Assembly (NCBI GenBank): GCA_024123955.1
Contig: CP099652.1
Span: 6,138,001 to 6,202,000, forward strand
Length of the DNA stretch: 64,000 nt
Direction: 5' to 3'
Source of the DNA: Oxalobacteraceae bacterium OTU3CINTB1
Lineage (GTDB): Bacteria > Pseudomonadota > Gammaproteobacteria > Burkholderiales > Burkholderiaceae_D
Each line of letters opens with the position of its first letter. The first letter of the stretch is position 1. The notes below the pieces were generated by a model. That model was given only the letters and a program-made list of their open reading frames with translations, had not been told where the DNA came from and ran no database searches. This document shows, piece after piece, positions 1 through 9,978 of this stretch. Both the position numbers and the translations under genes were made by a program.

Positions 1-56
1 ATTGTTCAGACCTACCCGATAGTATTTTCCCTATCGTGGCGATAAAAATAAGGTGA

Positions 57-86
57 TTGGCACTCAATCGAGGAGAGTGCTAATAT
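57..86 (+). promoter_or_regulatory. CIRCE operator overlapping the rpoH promoter
   Basis: TTGGCACTC at 57-65, a 9-nt spacer, then GAGTGCTAA at 75-83. This matches the HrcA-binding CIRCE consensus TTAGCACTC-N9-GAGTGCTAA with one mismatch. A sigma70-like promoter can be read through it: -35 TTGGCA (57-62), 18-bp spacer, -10 TAATAT (81-86). Bound HrcA would therefore sit on both promoter boxes. The predicted start near 92 gives a leader of about 110 nt before the rpoH start codon. Confidence 0.9.
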
Positions 87-200
87 ATGAAAACTGCAGA
101 GTTCATAACACTCCGCAGAAATGGTAATTAAGCAATATTTTCTGTCTTTGTGGCCCTCTGGGCACTACAAGACTTGGCAATTTCGAGCGAAGGAATGAAA

Positions 201-1100
<900 letters not shown>

Positions 1101-1126
1101 AACGTCGAGGTCGGAGCAAAAAAAAG

Positions 1127-1155
1127 CCGCGCAGTGCGAACTGCGCGGTTTTTTT
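1127..1155 (+). terminator. Rho-independent terminator of rpoH
   Basis: Perfect 9-bp stem CCGCGCAGT/ACTGCGCGG with a GCGA tetraloop, followed by seven T residues. It lies 27 nt after the rpoH stop. An A-run precedes the stem, so it could also stop transcription of the convergent gene that ends at 1175. Confidence 0.93.
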
Positions 1156-1174
1156 ATGTGCACTCAGCGAACCA

Positions 1175-1798
1175 TCAAGCCATCTGCTCTGACCAAACGC
1201 CGGCGAAATAAACGAAGTCTCCAAAGTCGAGCTTTGTCGCATCCAAATGAAGCTCCTCGCACATATGCGGCAATTCTGCGGTGAATCTTATGAATGAGGC
1301 TTCGATTGCATCGGCACCCAGCAAAGGGCGGCCGCTACTTTGACAGTTATTGAGCCACCCGCGAACTTTCGACATCACATTCGTGACGCATTCAGCGTGT
1401 GCAGATATGTCTTGACCAGCGATGTCCGACAAGAACTGCTGATATCGGTATTGATCGCGATCAAAGATCAGTATTTTCTTCCTCGCTAACTGCCGACTCC
1501 CAAATGCCCGCGCGCCCAAATCGAGACCTAATTCGAACGGCATGTTGAAGCGGGGCAGCCCAGAAGTCACATCAGCTTCAGTGCGAGAAATATCGTGGAT
1601 GCCAAGACGGCTTTCTTTGATAAGTCGTTTGATCTTATCGAGCCTGACCTCACCAGAGTCGTTCTCTTCGATTGCTGAACGAGCGGAAAAACCACATGAT
1701 AGGACGCTGAATACAATGGCCCGCAGCAGAGGCTGATATCCGTCATCGAACGGGCAGTTGATAAAGACACTCTTCTCAAATACTGGCGGCCTTGGCAT
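1175..1798 (-). CDS. Uncharacterised NCPFD-motif protein, Rossmann-like
   Basis: A 207-residue soluble protein of a widespread family that I recognise only as uncharacterised. Conserved-looking blocks are VFINCPFDDGY near residue 11, GIHDISRTE near residue 66 and LPRFNMPFELGLDLGA near residue 81. The early hydrophobic strand followed by a polar NCPFD turn, and the later E in the FELGL helix, recall nucleoside 2-deoxyribosyltransferase or TIR-like folds. That is inference only. The gene starts 10 nt after the stop of the DUF2188 gene, so the two are probably co-transcribed. Codon use is visibly less GC-rich than in rpoH or the genes after 2563, suggesting acquisition by transfer. An NAD- or nucleotide-processing effector role is possible but unproven. 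Confidence 0.7.
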   Translation of the reverse strand: MPRPPVFEKSVFINCPFDDGYQPLLRAIVFSVLSCGFSARSAIEENDSGEVRLDKIKRLIKESRLGIHDISRTEADVTSGLPRFNMPFELGLDLGARAFGSRQLARKKILIFDRDQYRYQQFLSDIAGQDISAHAECVTNVMSKVRGWLNNCQSSGRPLLGADAIEASFIRFTAELPHMCEELHLDATKLDFGDFVYFAGVWSEQMA

Positions 1799-1808
1799 CT
1801 AACAGGCT

Positions 1809-2075
1809 CTAGTTGCGCTTTTCTGATCGTTTAACAGCGTTAAGAACAGCCTCACGCATTAAATTCTTATCGCGACTGGTCTTAACATCCGGCTCGCGAA
1901 TAATCTGGCCGGTCGCGGTGTGAATAATCAACTCGCCCAACTGGGGCGATTTTCGCGCAGCGGAGATTGCCTCCCACTTAGTATCGTATGTGTCGATAAT
2001 ACCCAGAGGACTAGGTGATTTGGAAAGCGCCCACTTTCCACCTTGATGTATAACATGCACCTTGCTTTTCATCAT
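1809..2075 (-). CDS. DUF2188 domain protein
   Basis: A small basic protein of 88 residues. The stretch VHVIHQGGKWALSK, the later DTKWEAISAAR and GELIIHTATGQI match the DUF2188 pattern (V-x-P-x-G-x-W-x-V, then D-T-x-x-E-A, then I-H-x-x-x-G-x-I). The family's function is not known. The frame extends to 2123, but an ATG-ATG pair at 2075/2072 follows a very purine-rich GGGGGGAGGG, so I start at 2075. It is the middle gene of a three-gene minus-strand cluster: 61 nt after the RHH-like gene and 10 nt before the NCPFD gene. Such small proteins often accompany an effector gene; an antitoxin or chaperone-like role is speculation. Confidence 0.75.
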   Translation of the reverse strand: MMKSKVHVIHQGGKWALSKSPSPLGIIDTYDTKWEAISAARKSPQLGELIIHTATGQIIREPDVKTSRDKNLMREAVLNAVKRSEKRN

Positions 2076-2136
2076 TCCCTCCCCCCGACGCGGGTGATAC
2101 GCCAGCGTACTCCGACTACGCACATCGCGAAATAGG

Positions 2137-2406
2137 CTAAACCGCCGACGCCAGAGCCTTGGTCAACAACTCCGCCACCAACTGATTCATATCAAGGCTA
2201 CGTTCCGTGGCCTGCGCATTCAGCTGGGCCACCAAATCGCTATTCAGCTTCACCGCAAAGGGCACCAGGCCCAGTGCCTGATCGCGCCGGCGCTGCTCGC
2301 GCTTGTCGACCACCTCGGCCACTTTGCCAAAGGTCGCCGCGCTCGGCCCGGCCATCTTGCCCATCAATTTTTTGGCATCACTCTTCGCCAGGCCAGTTTT
2401 TTTCAT
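2137..2406 (-). CDS. Ribbon-helix-helix-like small protein, putative regulator
   Basis: An 89-residue protein. The N-terminal half is basic (MKKTGLAKSDAKKLMGKMAG). The C-terminal half has a strand followed by two helices: FAVKLNSDLVAQLNAQATE, then SLDMNQLVAELLTKAL. That is the layout of an Arc/MetJ-type ribbon-helix-helix DNA-binding domain. The frame opens up to 2457 with other possible starts at 2439 and 2457; I use the ATG at 2406. It is the promoter-proximal gene of the minus-strand islet and could autoregulate it. It is divergent from the lipoprotein gene at 2563. Function is inferred from predicted fold only. Confidence 0.6.
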   Translation of the reverse strand: MKKTGLAKSDAKKLMGKMAGPSAATFGKVAEVVDKREQRRRDQALGLVPFAVKLNSDLVAQLNAQATERSLDMNQLVAELLTKALASAV

Positions 2407-2562
2407 GTCTCTAATCCAAAAATAATTCAGAGCAGACATTCTACGCAGCTTATCCACCCCGCGTGGCCTTTATTGCGAAAACCACGGCGGCATGCGGTTC
2501 GTGCGCCGCCAAAATGATACTTTTGCTAAGCTAATGGCCACTTTGCATTCAAGAGGTCGCAC

Positions 2563-3075
2563 ATGAACATGATGAAGACACTACTGCGGCAGCTGATCGT
2601 CCTGCCCTTGCTATTTGGCGTCATGGCCATGCTGTACGCCTGCGGTACCGCTAACGGCCGCGCCGGCGCCACCGTCAATAAACCGTTCGACGCCACCTAC
2701 GTGCTGCAACCAGGCGCGAGCGCCGTCATCAGCCAGGCCGCCAGCCAGGGCATCGCCGGCGGCGCCACCGCGCCCACCGTCAAGCTGGAGCGCGTCAACG
2801 ACAGCCGCTGCCGCGTCGGCGCCGTCTGCGTATGGGCCGGCTACATCAGCTACAGCTTCACACTGACCAAGGCCGATGGCACGACCAGCAACTTCGTGCT
2901 GTCGGACAGCATGCCCAACGGCAAACCCAGTATCACCCAGGACGGCTTGACCTTCGCGCTGGCCGGCGTCGAGCCGCAAGCGGTGCCCGCCAAAAATGAA
3001 CCAGCGCCGGATTATCGGGTAAGCTTGAGAGTGAGCAACACGCCACCCTCAGACCCGACACCGCGCCCCTCATGA
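2563..3075 (+). CDS. Secreted lipoprotein with D-S-R-C / C-x-W-x-G motif
   Basis: A 170-residue protein beginning with a lipoprotein signal peptide: basic start, hydrophobic core, and lipobox LYAC with the acylated Cys near residue 27. The mature part contains NDSRCRVGAVCVWAGYI (residues about 79-95), a D-S-R-C..V-C-x-W-x-G signature seen in many small uncharacterised envelope lipoproteins; the two cysteines probably form a disulfide. An AGAGG lies 10 nt before the ATG. The stop overlaps the start of the gamma-glutamyltransferase gene by 4 nt (ATGA), so translation is probably coupled. The C terminus is proline-rich. No activity can be assigned. Confidence 0.8.
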   Translation: MNMMKTLLRQLIVLPLLFGVMAMLYACGTANGRAGATVNKPFDATYVLQPGASAVISQAASQGIAGGATAPTVKLERVNDSRCRVGAVCVWAGYISYSFTLTKADGTTSNFVLSDSMPNGKPSITQDGLTFALAGVEPQAVPAKNEPAPDYRVSLRVSNTPPSDPTPRPS

Positions 3076-4838
3076 CACCTCACACCCGCCCCGCCCGCAC
3101 CGTCCTCCTCTACTCGATTATCGTCACCCTGGTCCTGCCGTCCGCGGCATGGACCAAAACCCCGGTCGCCACCGGCACCGGCGGCGCCGTCGCCACCATC
3201 AGCGAGCCGGCGTCGAAAGCCGCGCTGTCCATTCTCAACCAGGGCGGCAACGCCATCGACGCCGCCGTCGCGGCGGCCGCCACCCTGGGCGTGACCGATC
3301 CATTCAGCTGCGGCATCGGCGGCGGCGGCTTCATGGTCATCTACCTGGCCAAGGACAAGCGCGTCATCACCATCGACCACCGCGAGACCGCGCCGGCCGG
3401 CTTCACGCCCACCGTGTTCCAGGAAAACGGCGCGCCGATGAAATTCGAAACGGTGCGCGACAGCGGCATGTCCGTCGGCGTGCCCGGCACGGTGCGCGGC
3501 TGGCACGAGGCGCTGGACCGCTACGGCTCGATGTCGTTCAAGCAGGTGCTGGCGCCGGCCATCGCGGTCGCCACCAACGGCTTCCCCATCAGCGACAATT
3601 TCTCGCGCATGGCGGGCGAGAACAAAACCAAATTCGGCATGTTCCCCGCCACCGCCGCGCTGTACTTGAAAAATGGCGAGGCCGTCGCGGCCGGCGGCAC
3701 CCTGCGCAATCCCGACCTGGCCAAGGCATATCGCGAACTGGCCGCCGGCGGCGTCAAGGCTTTCTACTCGGGCAAAATGGCGCGCGCCGTGGTCGACGCG
3801 GTCAACCGCCCGGCCACCGCGCCGGGCGTGCAGGTCCGGGGCGGCAACATGACGCTGGCCGACCTGGCCAACTACGAAGCGCGCCTGCGGCAGCCGGTGC
3901 ACAGCACCTATCGCGGCTACGACATTTACGGCATGCCGCTGCCCGGCTCCGGCGGCATCGCCATCGCCGAGGCGCTCAACATCCTCGAAGGCTACGACCT
4001 GAAGGCGATGCCGCGCGCGCAGGCCGAACACCTGTATCTGGAGGCGAGCCGCCTGGCCTTCGCCGACCGCAACGCTTATCTGGCCGATCCGGAGTATGTC
4101 GACGCGCCGGTCACCGGCTTGCTGAGCAAAGACTACGCCGCGCTGCGCCGCCGGCAGATCGATCCGGCGCAGGCGCGCAGACCGGCGGCGGCCGGCGATC
4201 CGTACGCTTTCCAGTCCGACCAGAGCGTGCCGCTGCGGCCCATGACGTCGGTCAAGCTGCTGAAGGAAAGCGCGCACACCACACACCTGACGGTGTCGGA
4301 CAAGGACGGCAATATCGTCGCCTACACCTACACCATCGAAGACTGGGGCGGCAGCGGCATCGTGGTGCCGGGCTACGGCTTCCTGCTCAATAACGAGATG
4401 ACCGATTTCGATTTCTCCGGCCCGCGCCCCAACGTGCCGGAGGCGGGCAAGCGTCCGCGCAGCAGCATGTCGCCGACCCTGGCGTTCAAGAACGGCAAGC
4501 CGGCGTTCTCCATCGGCAGTCCGGGTGGCGCGACCATCATCACCACCGTGCTGCAAACGATCGTCAACCACATCGACTTCGGGATGACGATGCCCGACGC
4601 GCTGAACGCGCCGCGCCTGTCCGAGCGCAACGGCGAAGCGACCGATGTGGAGCCTGGCTTTCCTGGCAGCGCGCAGGCGACCGCGCTGGAAAAGAGCGGT
4701 CAACGCTGGAGCGCCGCGCCGGAAGAAATCGGCGCCGCCAACGCGCTGGTCTTCAATCCCGACGGCACCGTCACTGCCGTCAGCGAAGGCCGGCGGCACG
4801 GCGTCGGCAGCGCGCTTGTGAAGAAAAAACCACACTAA
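3072..4838 (+). CDS. ggt: Gamma-glutamyltransferase (glutathione hydrolase)
   Basis: Exported Ntn-hydrolase that cleaves the gamma-glutamyl bond of glutathione and transfers the glutamyl group to water or an amino acid, in the periplasm. The 588-residue precursor has an N-terminal hydrophobic signal, then the family blocks GGNAIDAAVAAAATLGV and DPFSCGIGGGGFMV, and PGSGGIAIAEALNILEGYDL. The autoprocessing site is TTH at residues 403-405; Thr403 should become the nucleophile at the N terminus of the small subunit. SMSPTLAFKNGKP and SPGGATIITTVLQ complete the small-subunit signature. It overlaps the upstream lipoprotein gene by 4 nt, linking the two. Length and motifs are normal for the family. 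Confidence 0.95.
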   Translation: MTPHTRPARTVLLYSIIVTLVLPSAAWTKTPVATGTGGAVATISEPASKAALSILNQGGNAIDAAVAAAATLGVTDPFSCGIGGGGFMVIYLAKDKRVITIDHRETAPAGFTPTVFQENGAPMKFETVRDSGMSVGVPGTVRGWHEALDRYGSMSFKQVLAPAIAVATNGFPISDNFSRMAGENKTKFGMFPATAALYLKNGEAVAAGGTLRNPDLAKAYRELAAGGVKAFYSGKMARAVVDAVNRPATAPGVQVRGGNMTLADLANYEARLRQPVHSTYRGYDIYGMPLPGSGGIAIAEALNILEGYDLKAMPRAQAEHLYLEASRLAFADRNAYLADPEYVDAPVTGLLSKDYAALRRRQIDPAQARRPAAAGDPYAFQSDQSVPLRPMTSVKLLKESAHTTHLTVSDKDGNIVAYTYTIEDWGGSGIVVPGYGFLLNNEMTDFDFSGPRPNVPEAGKRPRSSMSPTLAFKNGKPAFSIGSPGGATIITTVLQTIVNHIDFGMTMPDALNAPRLSERNGEATDVEPGFPGSAQATALEKSGQRWSAAPEEIGAANALVFNPDGTVTAVSEGRRHGVGSALVKKKPH

Positions 4839-4901
4839 GCCCGGATTAATTTTTTCACCACATGATGGCGTCTCCCCCACCCCACACCAATCGGAGACGT
4901 G

Positions 4902-5585
4902 ATGAACAAATGGCTGCGCGCGAATAAAGGCTTTCTGTTGTTCCTGATGCTGTTCGGGATCTTCCGCACCGCCGTCGCGGACTGGAATCCGATCCCTTCC
5001 GCATCGATGCGCCCCAACCTGCTCGAGGGCGACGTCGTCTTCGTCAACCGCCTGGCCTACAACGTCAAGGTGCCGCTGACCGACATCGTGCTCGGCGCCA
5101 CCGGCGAACCGCAACGCGGCGACATCGTCACCTTCTCCTCGCCCAAGAACGGCACGCGGCTGATCAAGCGGATCGTCGCCCTGCCGGGCGACCGCGTCGA
5201 GATGCGCAACGAGCGCCTGGTCATCAACGGCAAGCCGGCCGACTATGCGCCGATCGGCACCGCCACCGAAACCCTCGCAGGCATCGGCGACATCGACGCG
5301 GTGCGCCTTGGCGAATCGCTGGGCGGCGACAGCCGCAGCCACGCGATCCAGATCCTGCCGCAGGTGATGGCGCGGCGCGACTTCGCAGCCGTCACCGTGC
5401 CGCCCGGCCAGTACATGATGTTGGGCGATAACCGCGACAACAGCGAGGACTCGCGCTACATCGGCCTGGTGCCGCGCGCGCTGCTGATCGGCCGCGCCGA
5501 GCGCGTGCTGGCTTCCGCCGACATCAAAGGCAACTGGCTACCGCGCACCGAACGCTTTGGCATGAGCTTATACAAGGCGCCATAG
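4902..5585 (+). CDS. Signal peptidase I family protein (LepB paralogue)
   Basis: Membrane-bound serine protease of family S26 that removes signal peptides. The 227-residue protein has one N-terminal membrane segment (about residues 10-26), the catalytic serine in IPSASM (Ser35), the general-base lysine in RLIKRIVALPGD (Lys89), and box E GDNRDNSEDSR. It is shorter at the N terminus than E. coli LepB, which has two membrane segments. A GTG at 4899 is possible, but CGGAG at 4892-4896 fits the ATG at 4902 better. It lies 63 nt after ggt and 87 nt before an ABC transporter pair on the same strand. It is probably an accessory enzyme rather than the main housekeeping LepB, which is usually next to lepA and rnc. 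Confidence 0.88.
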   Translation: MNKWLRANKGFLLFLMLFGIFRTAVADWNPIPSASMRPNLLEGDVVFVNRLAYNVKVPLTDIVLGATGEPQRGDIVTFSSPKNGTRLIKRIVALPGDRVEMRNERLVINGKPADYAPIGTATETLAGIGDIDAVRLGESLGGDSRSHAIQILPQVMARRDFAAVTVPPGQYMMLGDNRDNSEDSRYIGLVPRALLIGRAERVLASADIKGNWLPRTERFGMSLYKAP

Positions 5586-5672
5586 CGGGCTATCTTCGCC
5601 GCCGCGACCGATGTTATGATGAATGTCAATTCCTTAACATTGCGGACTGCTTGCCGTGGCCGCGAAGAACCC

Positions 5673-6409
<737 letters not shown>

Positions 6410-6413
<4 letters not shown>

Positions 6414-8770
6414 TGCGGCAACCGACGGCGGCGCGCGCCATTTGGCTGATGGCGAAAATGCGCCTGACGCGCCAGGCTAACCAGATCATGGCCAGCGCCA
6501 TGTTCAGCCGCTTCAAAAAGAAGAAAGCGCGCGACGGCATCGCCGCCAAGCGCGGCAACATGTGGATACTGACGCTGGTGGTGGCGTTGCTGTTTTCGTT
6601 CTCGTTCGGCAGCTTGGCGCGCACGGTGATCGTCAACATGCAGTGCCGGCTGGTCGAGGCCAGCGCCTGCCAAAGCGTGGATAAGCAGGGGCGGCGGCAT
6701 GTGGACGTCGAGATCGCGGCCGACGAACTGCACGCGGCGCCGTTCGATCCCATGCTGCTCAACGGGCTGACGATGGAGCTGACCATCCTGTTCGCGGTCG
6801 CCGTGCTGCTCCCGCTGGGCAGCAAGGAAATGGCGCAGCCGGACTGGGATCTCGAATGGCTGGTGACTTTGCCGATCAAGCGCTCCACCTTGTTGTGGGG
6901 ACGGCTGCTCGAACGCAGCGCCAGCAACAGCGCCGGCATCGTCGCCCTCACCGCGCCGTATGTGATGATCGCCTGGTACTCCGGCTTCAAGTGGGCCGCG
7001 CTGCCGATCGCGCTGCTGGCCACCGCGCTGCTGCTGCCGCTGGCGGCGCTGCTGCATACGCTGGCCGACACCGGCCTGCGCATGTGGCTCCCGGCGTCGC
7101 AGCTGCGCAATCTGCAGGCGGTTGCCTCGCTGTTCAATATGCCCCTGATTTATCTGGTCATGGCGCTCGGCATGCCGCGTGCCGACGGCTTCGCGATGGA
7201 ATGGGCGGGGGCATTCCCGTCGTGGATGATCTGGACGCCGCCAGGCGTGGCGCTTCAGGCGATACAGGCGCAGACGTTGGCGCAGTTCGCATCCGCCGCC
7301 GCGCTGCTGCTGGCGCAACTGGCCGTATTGTTGTGGAGCGGCGTGGCGCTGATGCGCTACCAGCTGCGCAACGGCGTGGTCGGTTCCAGTTCGCGCGAAA
7401 GCACGCGGGGCAAGCCCGTCGCCGTCAAGGCGCCAGCCGGCGCGCTGTCCGCGGTCGGCTCGCTGCTGTCGACGATCCAGCGCCGCGAGCTGCGTCTACT
7501 GAGCCGCGACCGCAACTTCCTGGTGCAAACGCTGCTGCTGCCGGTCATCATCGTCGGTAGCCAGGTGGTGTTCAACGGTACGCTGAAGAGCATGGGAGAA
7601 ATCGGCCAGCACCACACCCTTGCCGCCGCGATCGCGTTCGGCATCGGCGTCTATGTGCTGATGCTGTCGGCCTTTCAGACGCTGAACAACGAAGGCCACG
7701 TCCTTTGGCTGCTATACACGGTGCCGCGCCCGATGGAGAGCGTCTTGAAGGAAAAGGCCAAGCTGTGGGGCGTGCTGGCGCTGACCTACCCGCTGATTGT
7801 GCTGGTCTTCACCGCCATGCATACCGACGTGTGGGACTGGCGCGCGCTGGTCCTGGCGTTGACGGTGCTCGCCGGTATCCCGATCTACTCGATGATCGCC
7901 GTCTCGCTCGGCGTCTTCGCCTGCGACCCGACGGCGGTGGAAGTGCGCACCCGCGTGCGGCCGACCTATGCCTATCTGTACATGCTGCTGGCGAGCTTTT
8001 ACACCTGGTCGATCTACAGCGACAACTGGGCGCAAAAACTGATCACGATGGTGCTGACGGCGTCCTTCGCGCTGGCCCTGTGGCAGAAGGCGCGCGACGC
8101 CCTGCCCTACCTGCTCGATCCGGCCGCAGCGCCGCCGGCACGCGTATCGACCTCGGACGGCTTGATCGCCGCCACCGCTTTCTTCATCATGCAGGGCATC
8201 CTGGTGCTGGTGCTCGCCGATGACGCCAAGGCGCCGGGGCTGGATATCATCACGCTGGCCTTCGGTTTGTCCGGCCTGGTGGTCTATGCGCTGGTGCGGC
8301 TGATTTACTGGCGCAGCAAAACGGCAAACGTGCCGGTCATCTGGCGCGGCATCCGGCTCGGCGCATCGCTGCGGGATGCGGCAATCGCCATTGCCGTCAG
8401 CTGCGCCGTCGCTTTTGCATATCTTTACGCGCTCAAGCACTCGTCGCTGGCGGCGCATCTGCCGGCATTGCCGCAGGCCGCCGACACGCGCCTGTGGCTG
8501 TTCGCGCTCACCGTGCTGGCGGCGCCGCTGTGCGAGGAGTTCATCTTCCGTGGTTTGATTTTCGGCGGCCTGCGCCGCTCGATGCCGGCCGCGCAGGCGA
8601 TCGTCATCAGCGCCGCCGTTTTCGCGGCGGTGCATCCGGCGTTATCGCTGTTGCCGGTGTTTGTGGTGGGATTGTGCACGGCTTGGGTGTATGAGCGCAG
8701 CAAGACGCTGCTGGCGCCGATGCTGGTGCACGCGGCTTACAATGCCGCGATGGTTGCGATCCAGTTGTAA
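6410..8770 (+). CDS. ABC-2 permease fused to CPBP intramembrane protease
   Basis: A 786-residue multi-spanning membrane protein with two parts. Residues 1 to about 560 are an ABC-2 exporter permease with many hydrophobic helices. The C-terminal part (about 570-786) is a CAAX/CPBP-type metalloprotease domain: CEEFIFRG with Glu709, Glu710 and Arg714, a helix carrying His742 (AVHPALSL), and a last helix with His774 (LVHAAYN). The true start is the ATG at 6410, overlapping the ATPase stop; the frame upstream of it is a shadow. CPBP domains are linked to bacteriocin maturation and self-immunity in Gram-positive bacteria. The fusion suggests a peptide exporter that also cleaves substrate in the membrane. 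This architecture is known, but its substrate is not. Confidence 0.9.
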
Positions 8771-8871
8771 ATCCGGGCGAAAGCGGTGGTGGCAGGAATT
8801 GACTGTTTAATGGCATTTCGCCAGACTTCCCATCTTCGATAATTCCTGACCAACCACCGTCAGGGACTGTC

Positions 8872-9951
8872 ATGCGCACTTTGTTTGTACTCATCCTGCT
8901 GATTGGCCGAGTGGCCGTCGCCGGGGAAATCGCCCCCTACCAAAACCGCTTCGACCGCGCCAAACCGGTCGTCGCCGTCATCGCCGAAAACCACGGCACC
9001 GAATTGACCGACTTCGTCATCCCCTACGGCGTCATCGCCCGTTCCGGTTCCGCCGAATTGGTCGCGGTGGCCACGCAGGCCGGCCCGGTGAGGATGCTTC
9101 CCGCGCTGAAGATCAATCCACAGGCGACGATCGAAGAATTCGACACCCGCTTCCCGGACGGCGCGGACTATCTGATCGTGCCGGCCGTCGCGAAGTCCAG
9201 CGATCATGTTTTGCTGGCGTGGGTCGCGGCGCAAGGCGCCAAGGGTGCCACCGTGGTCAGTATCTGCGACGGCGCGCTGGTGGTGGCCAACAGCGGCTTG
9301 TTCAAGGGACGGCGCGCCACCGGGCACTGGGCCACGGAATCCTACCGCAAGGAGCACTACCCGGATACGCAATGGATCAACAACGTCCGCTACGTGGCCG
9401 ACGGCAAAATGGTTTCCAGCGCCGGCGTCAGCGCCGCCTTGCCCACCGCGCTGGCACTGGTCGAAGCGATCGCCGGGCGTGAGCGGGCCGGCGACGTGGC
9501 GCGCCAGGTCGCCGGCGGCGACTGGAGCACGGCGCACGACAGCGACATGTTCAAGCCGCGCCTCGGCGCCAACCTGGGCGCCTACATCACCGGCTACACC
9601 AATCAGTGGTTCCATCCGGTCGACCAGCTAGGCCTGCCGGTGGCGGCGGGCGTCGATGAAATCGCGCTGGCCTATACCGCCGATGCCTGGTCGCGCAGCA
9701 AGCGTAGCCGCGTGTACGCGGTCGCGGCGAGCACGGAGGACGGGGCGGCGCTGCTTACCCTGCACGGCTTGACGCTGCAGCCCGACGGCGAAGGTATCGA
9801 CGGCTTGCGGATGCTGCCGCCCCTGTCGATCGCCACCCCGCCCGGCAGATCGCTGGACGAGTCGCTGGACGCAATCGCCACGCGATATGGATCAAACACC
9901 GCCAAGCTGGTCGCCCTTGAATTCGAATACGCCCGCGCGACCGCCCCCTAG
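8872..9951 (+). CDS. Secreted DJ-1/PfpI (class I glutamine amidotransferase-like) protein
   Basis: A 359-residue protein with a Sec signal peptide (MRTLFVLILLIGRVAVA, cleavage likely after AVA). The DJ-1/PfpI fold occupies about residues 30-215, with the nucleophile elbow SICDGALVVA. That stretch and KGRRATGHW and VSSAGVSAALPTALALVEAI closely parallel the N-terminal domain of the AraC-type regulator encoded 27 nt downstream. The remaining 140 residues have no recognised domain. A periplasmic enzyme or ligand sensor is plausible; the elbow cysteine is present, so catalysis is possible. An AGGGA lies just upstream of the start. Confidence 0.83.
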   Translation: MRTLFVLILLIGRVAVAGEIAPYQNRFDRAKPVVAVIAENHGTELTDFVIPYGVIARSGSAELVAVATQAGPVRMLPALKINPQATIEEFDTRFPDGADYLIVPAVAKSSDHVLLAWVAAQGAKGATVVSICDGALVVANSGLFKGRRATGHWATESYRKEHYPDTQWINNVRYVADGKMVSSAGVSAALPTALALVEAIAGRERAGDVARQVAGGDWSTAHDSDMFKPRLGANLGAYITGYTNQWFHPVDQLGLPVAAGVDEIALAYTADAWSRSKRSRVYAVAASTEDGAALLTLHGLTLQPDGEGIDGLRMLPPLSIATPPGRSLDESLDAIATRYGSNTAKLVALEFEYARATAP

Positions 9952-9978
9952 CCGCGCAAGCACGATAAACTGGCAGGT

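Noticed and set aside
3012..5342. A 776-codon open frame on the minus strand across ggt and the signal peptidase gene
   Set aside because: It is antisense to two well-supported genes, has an Ala/Arg/Gly/Asp-rich composition typical of GC-rich shadow frames, and no recognisable motif.
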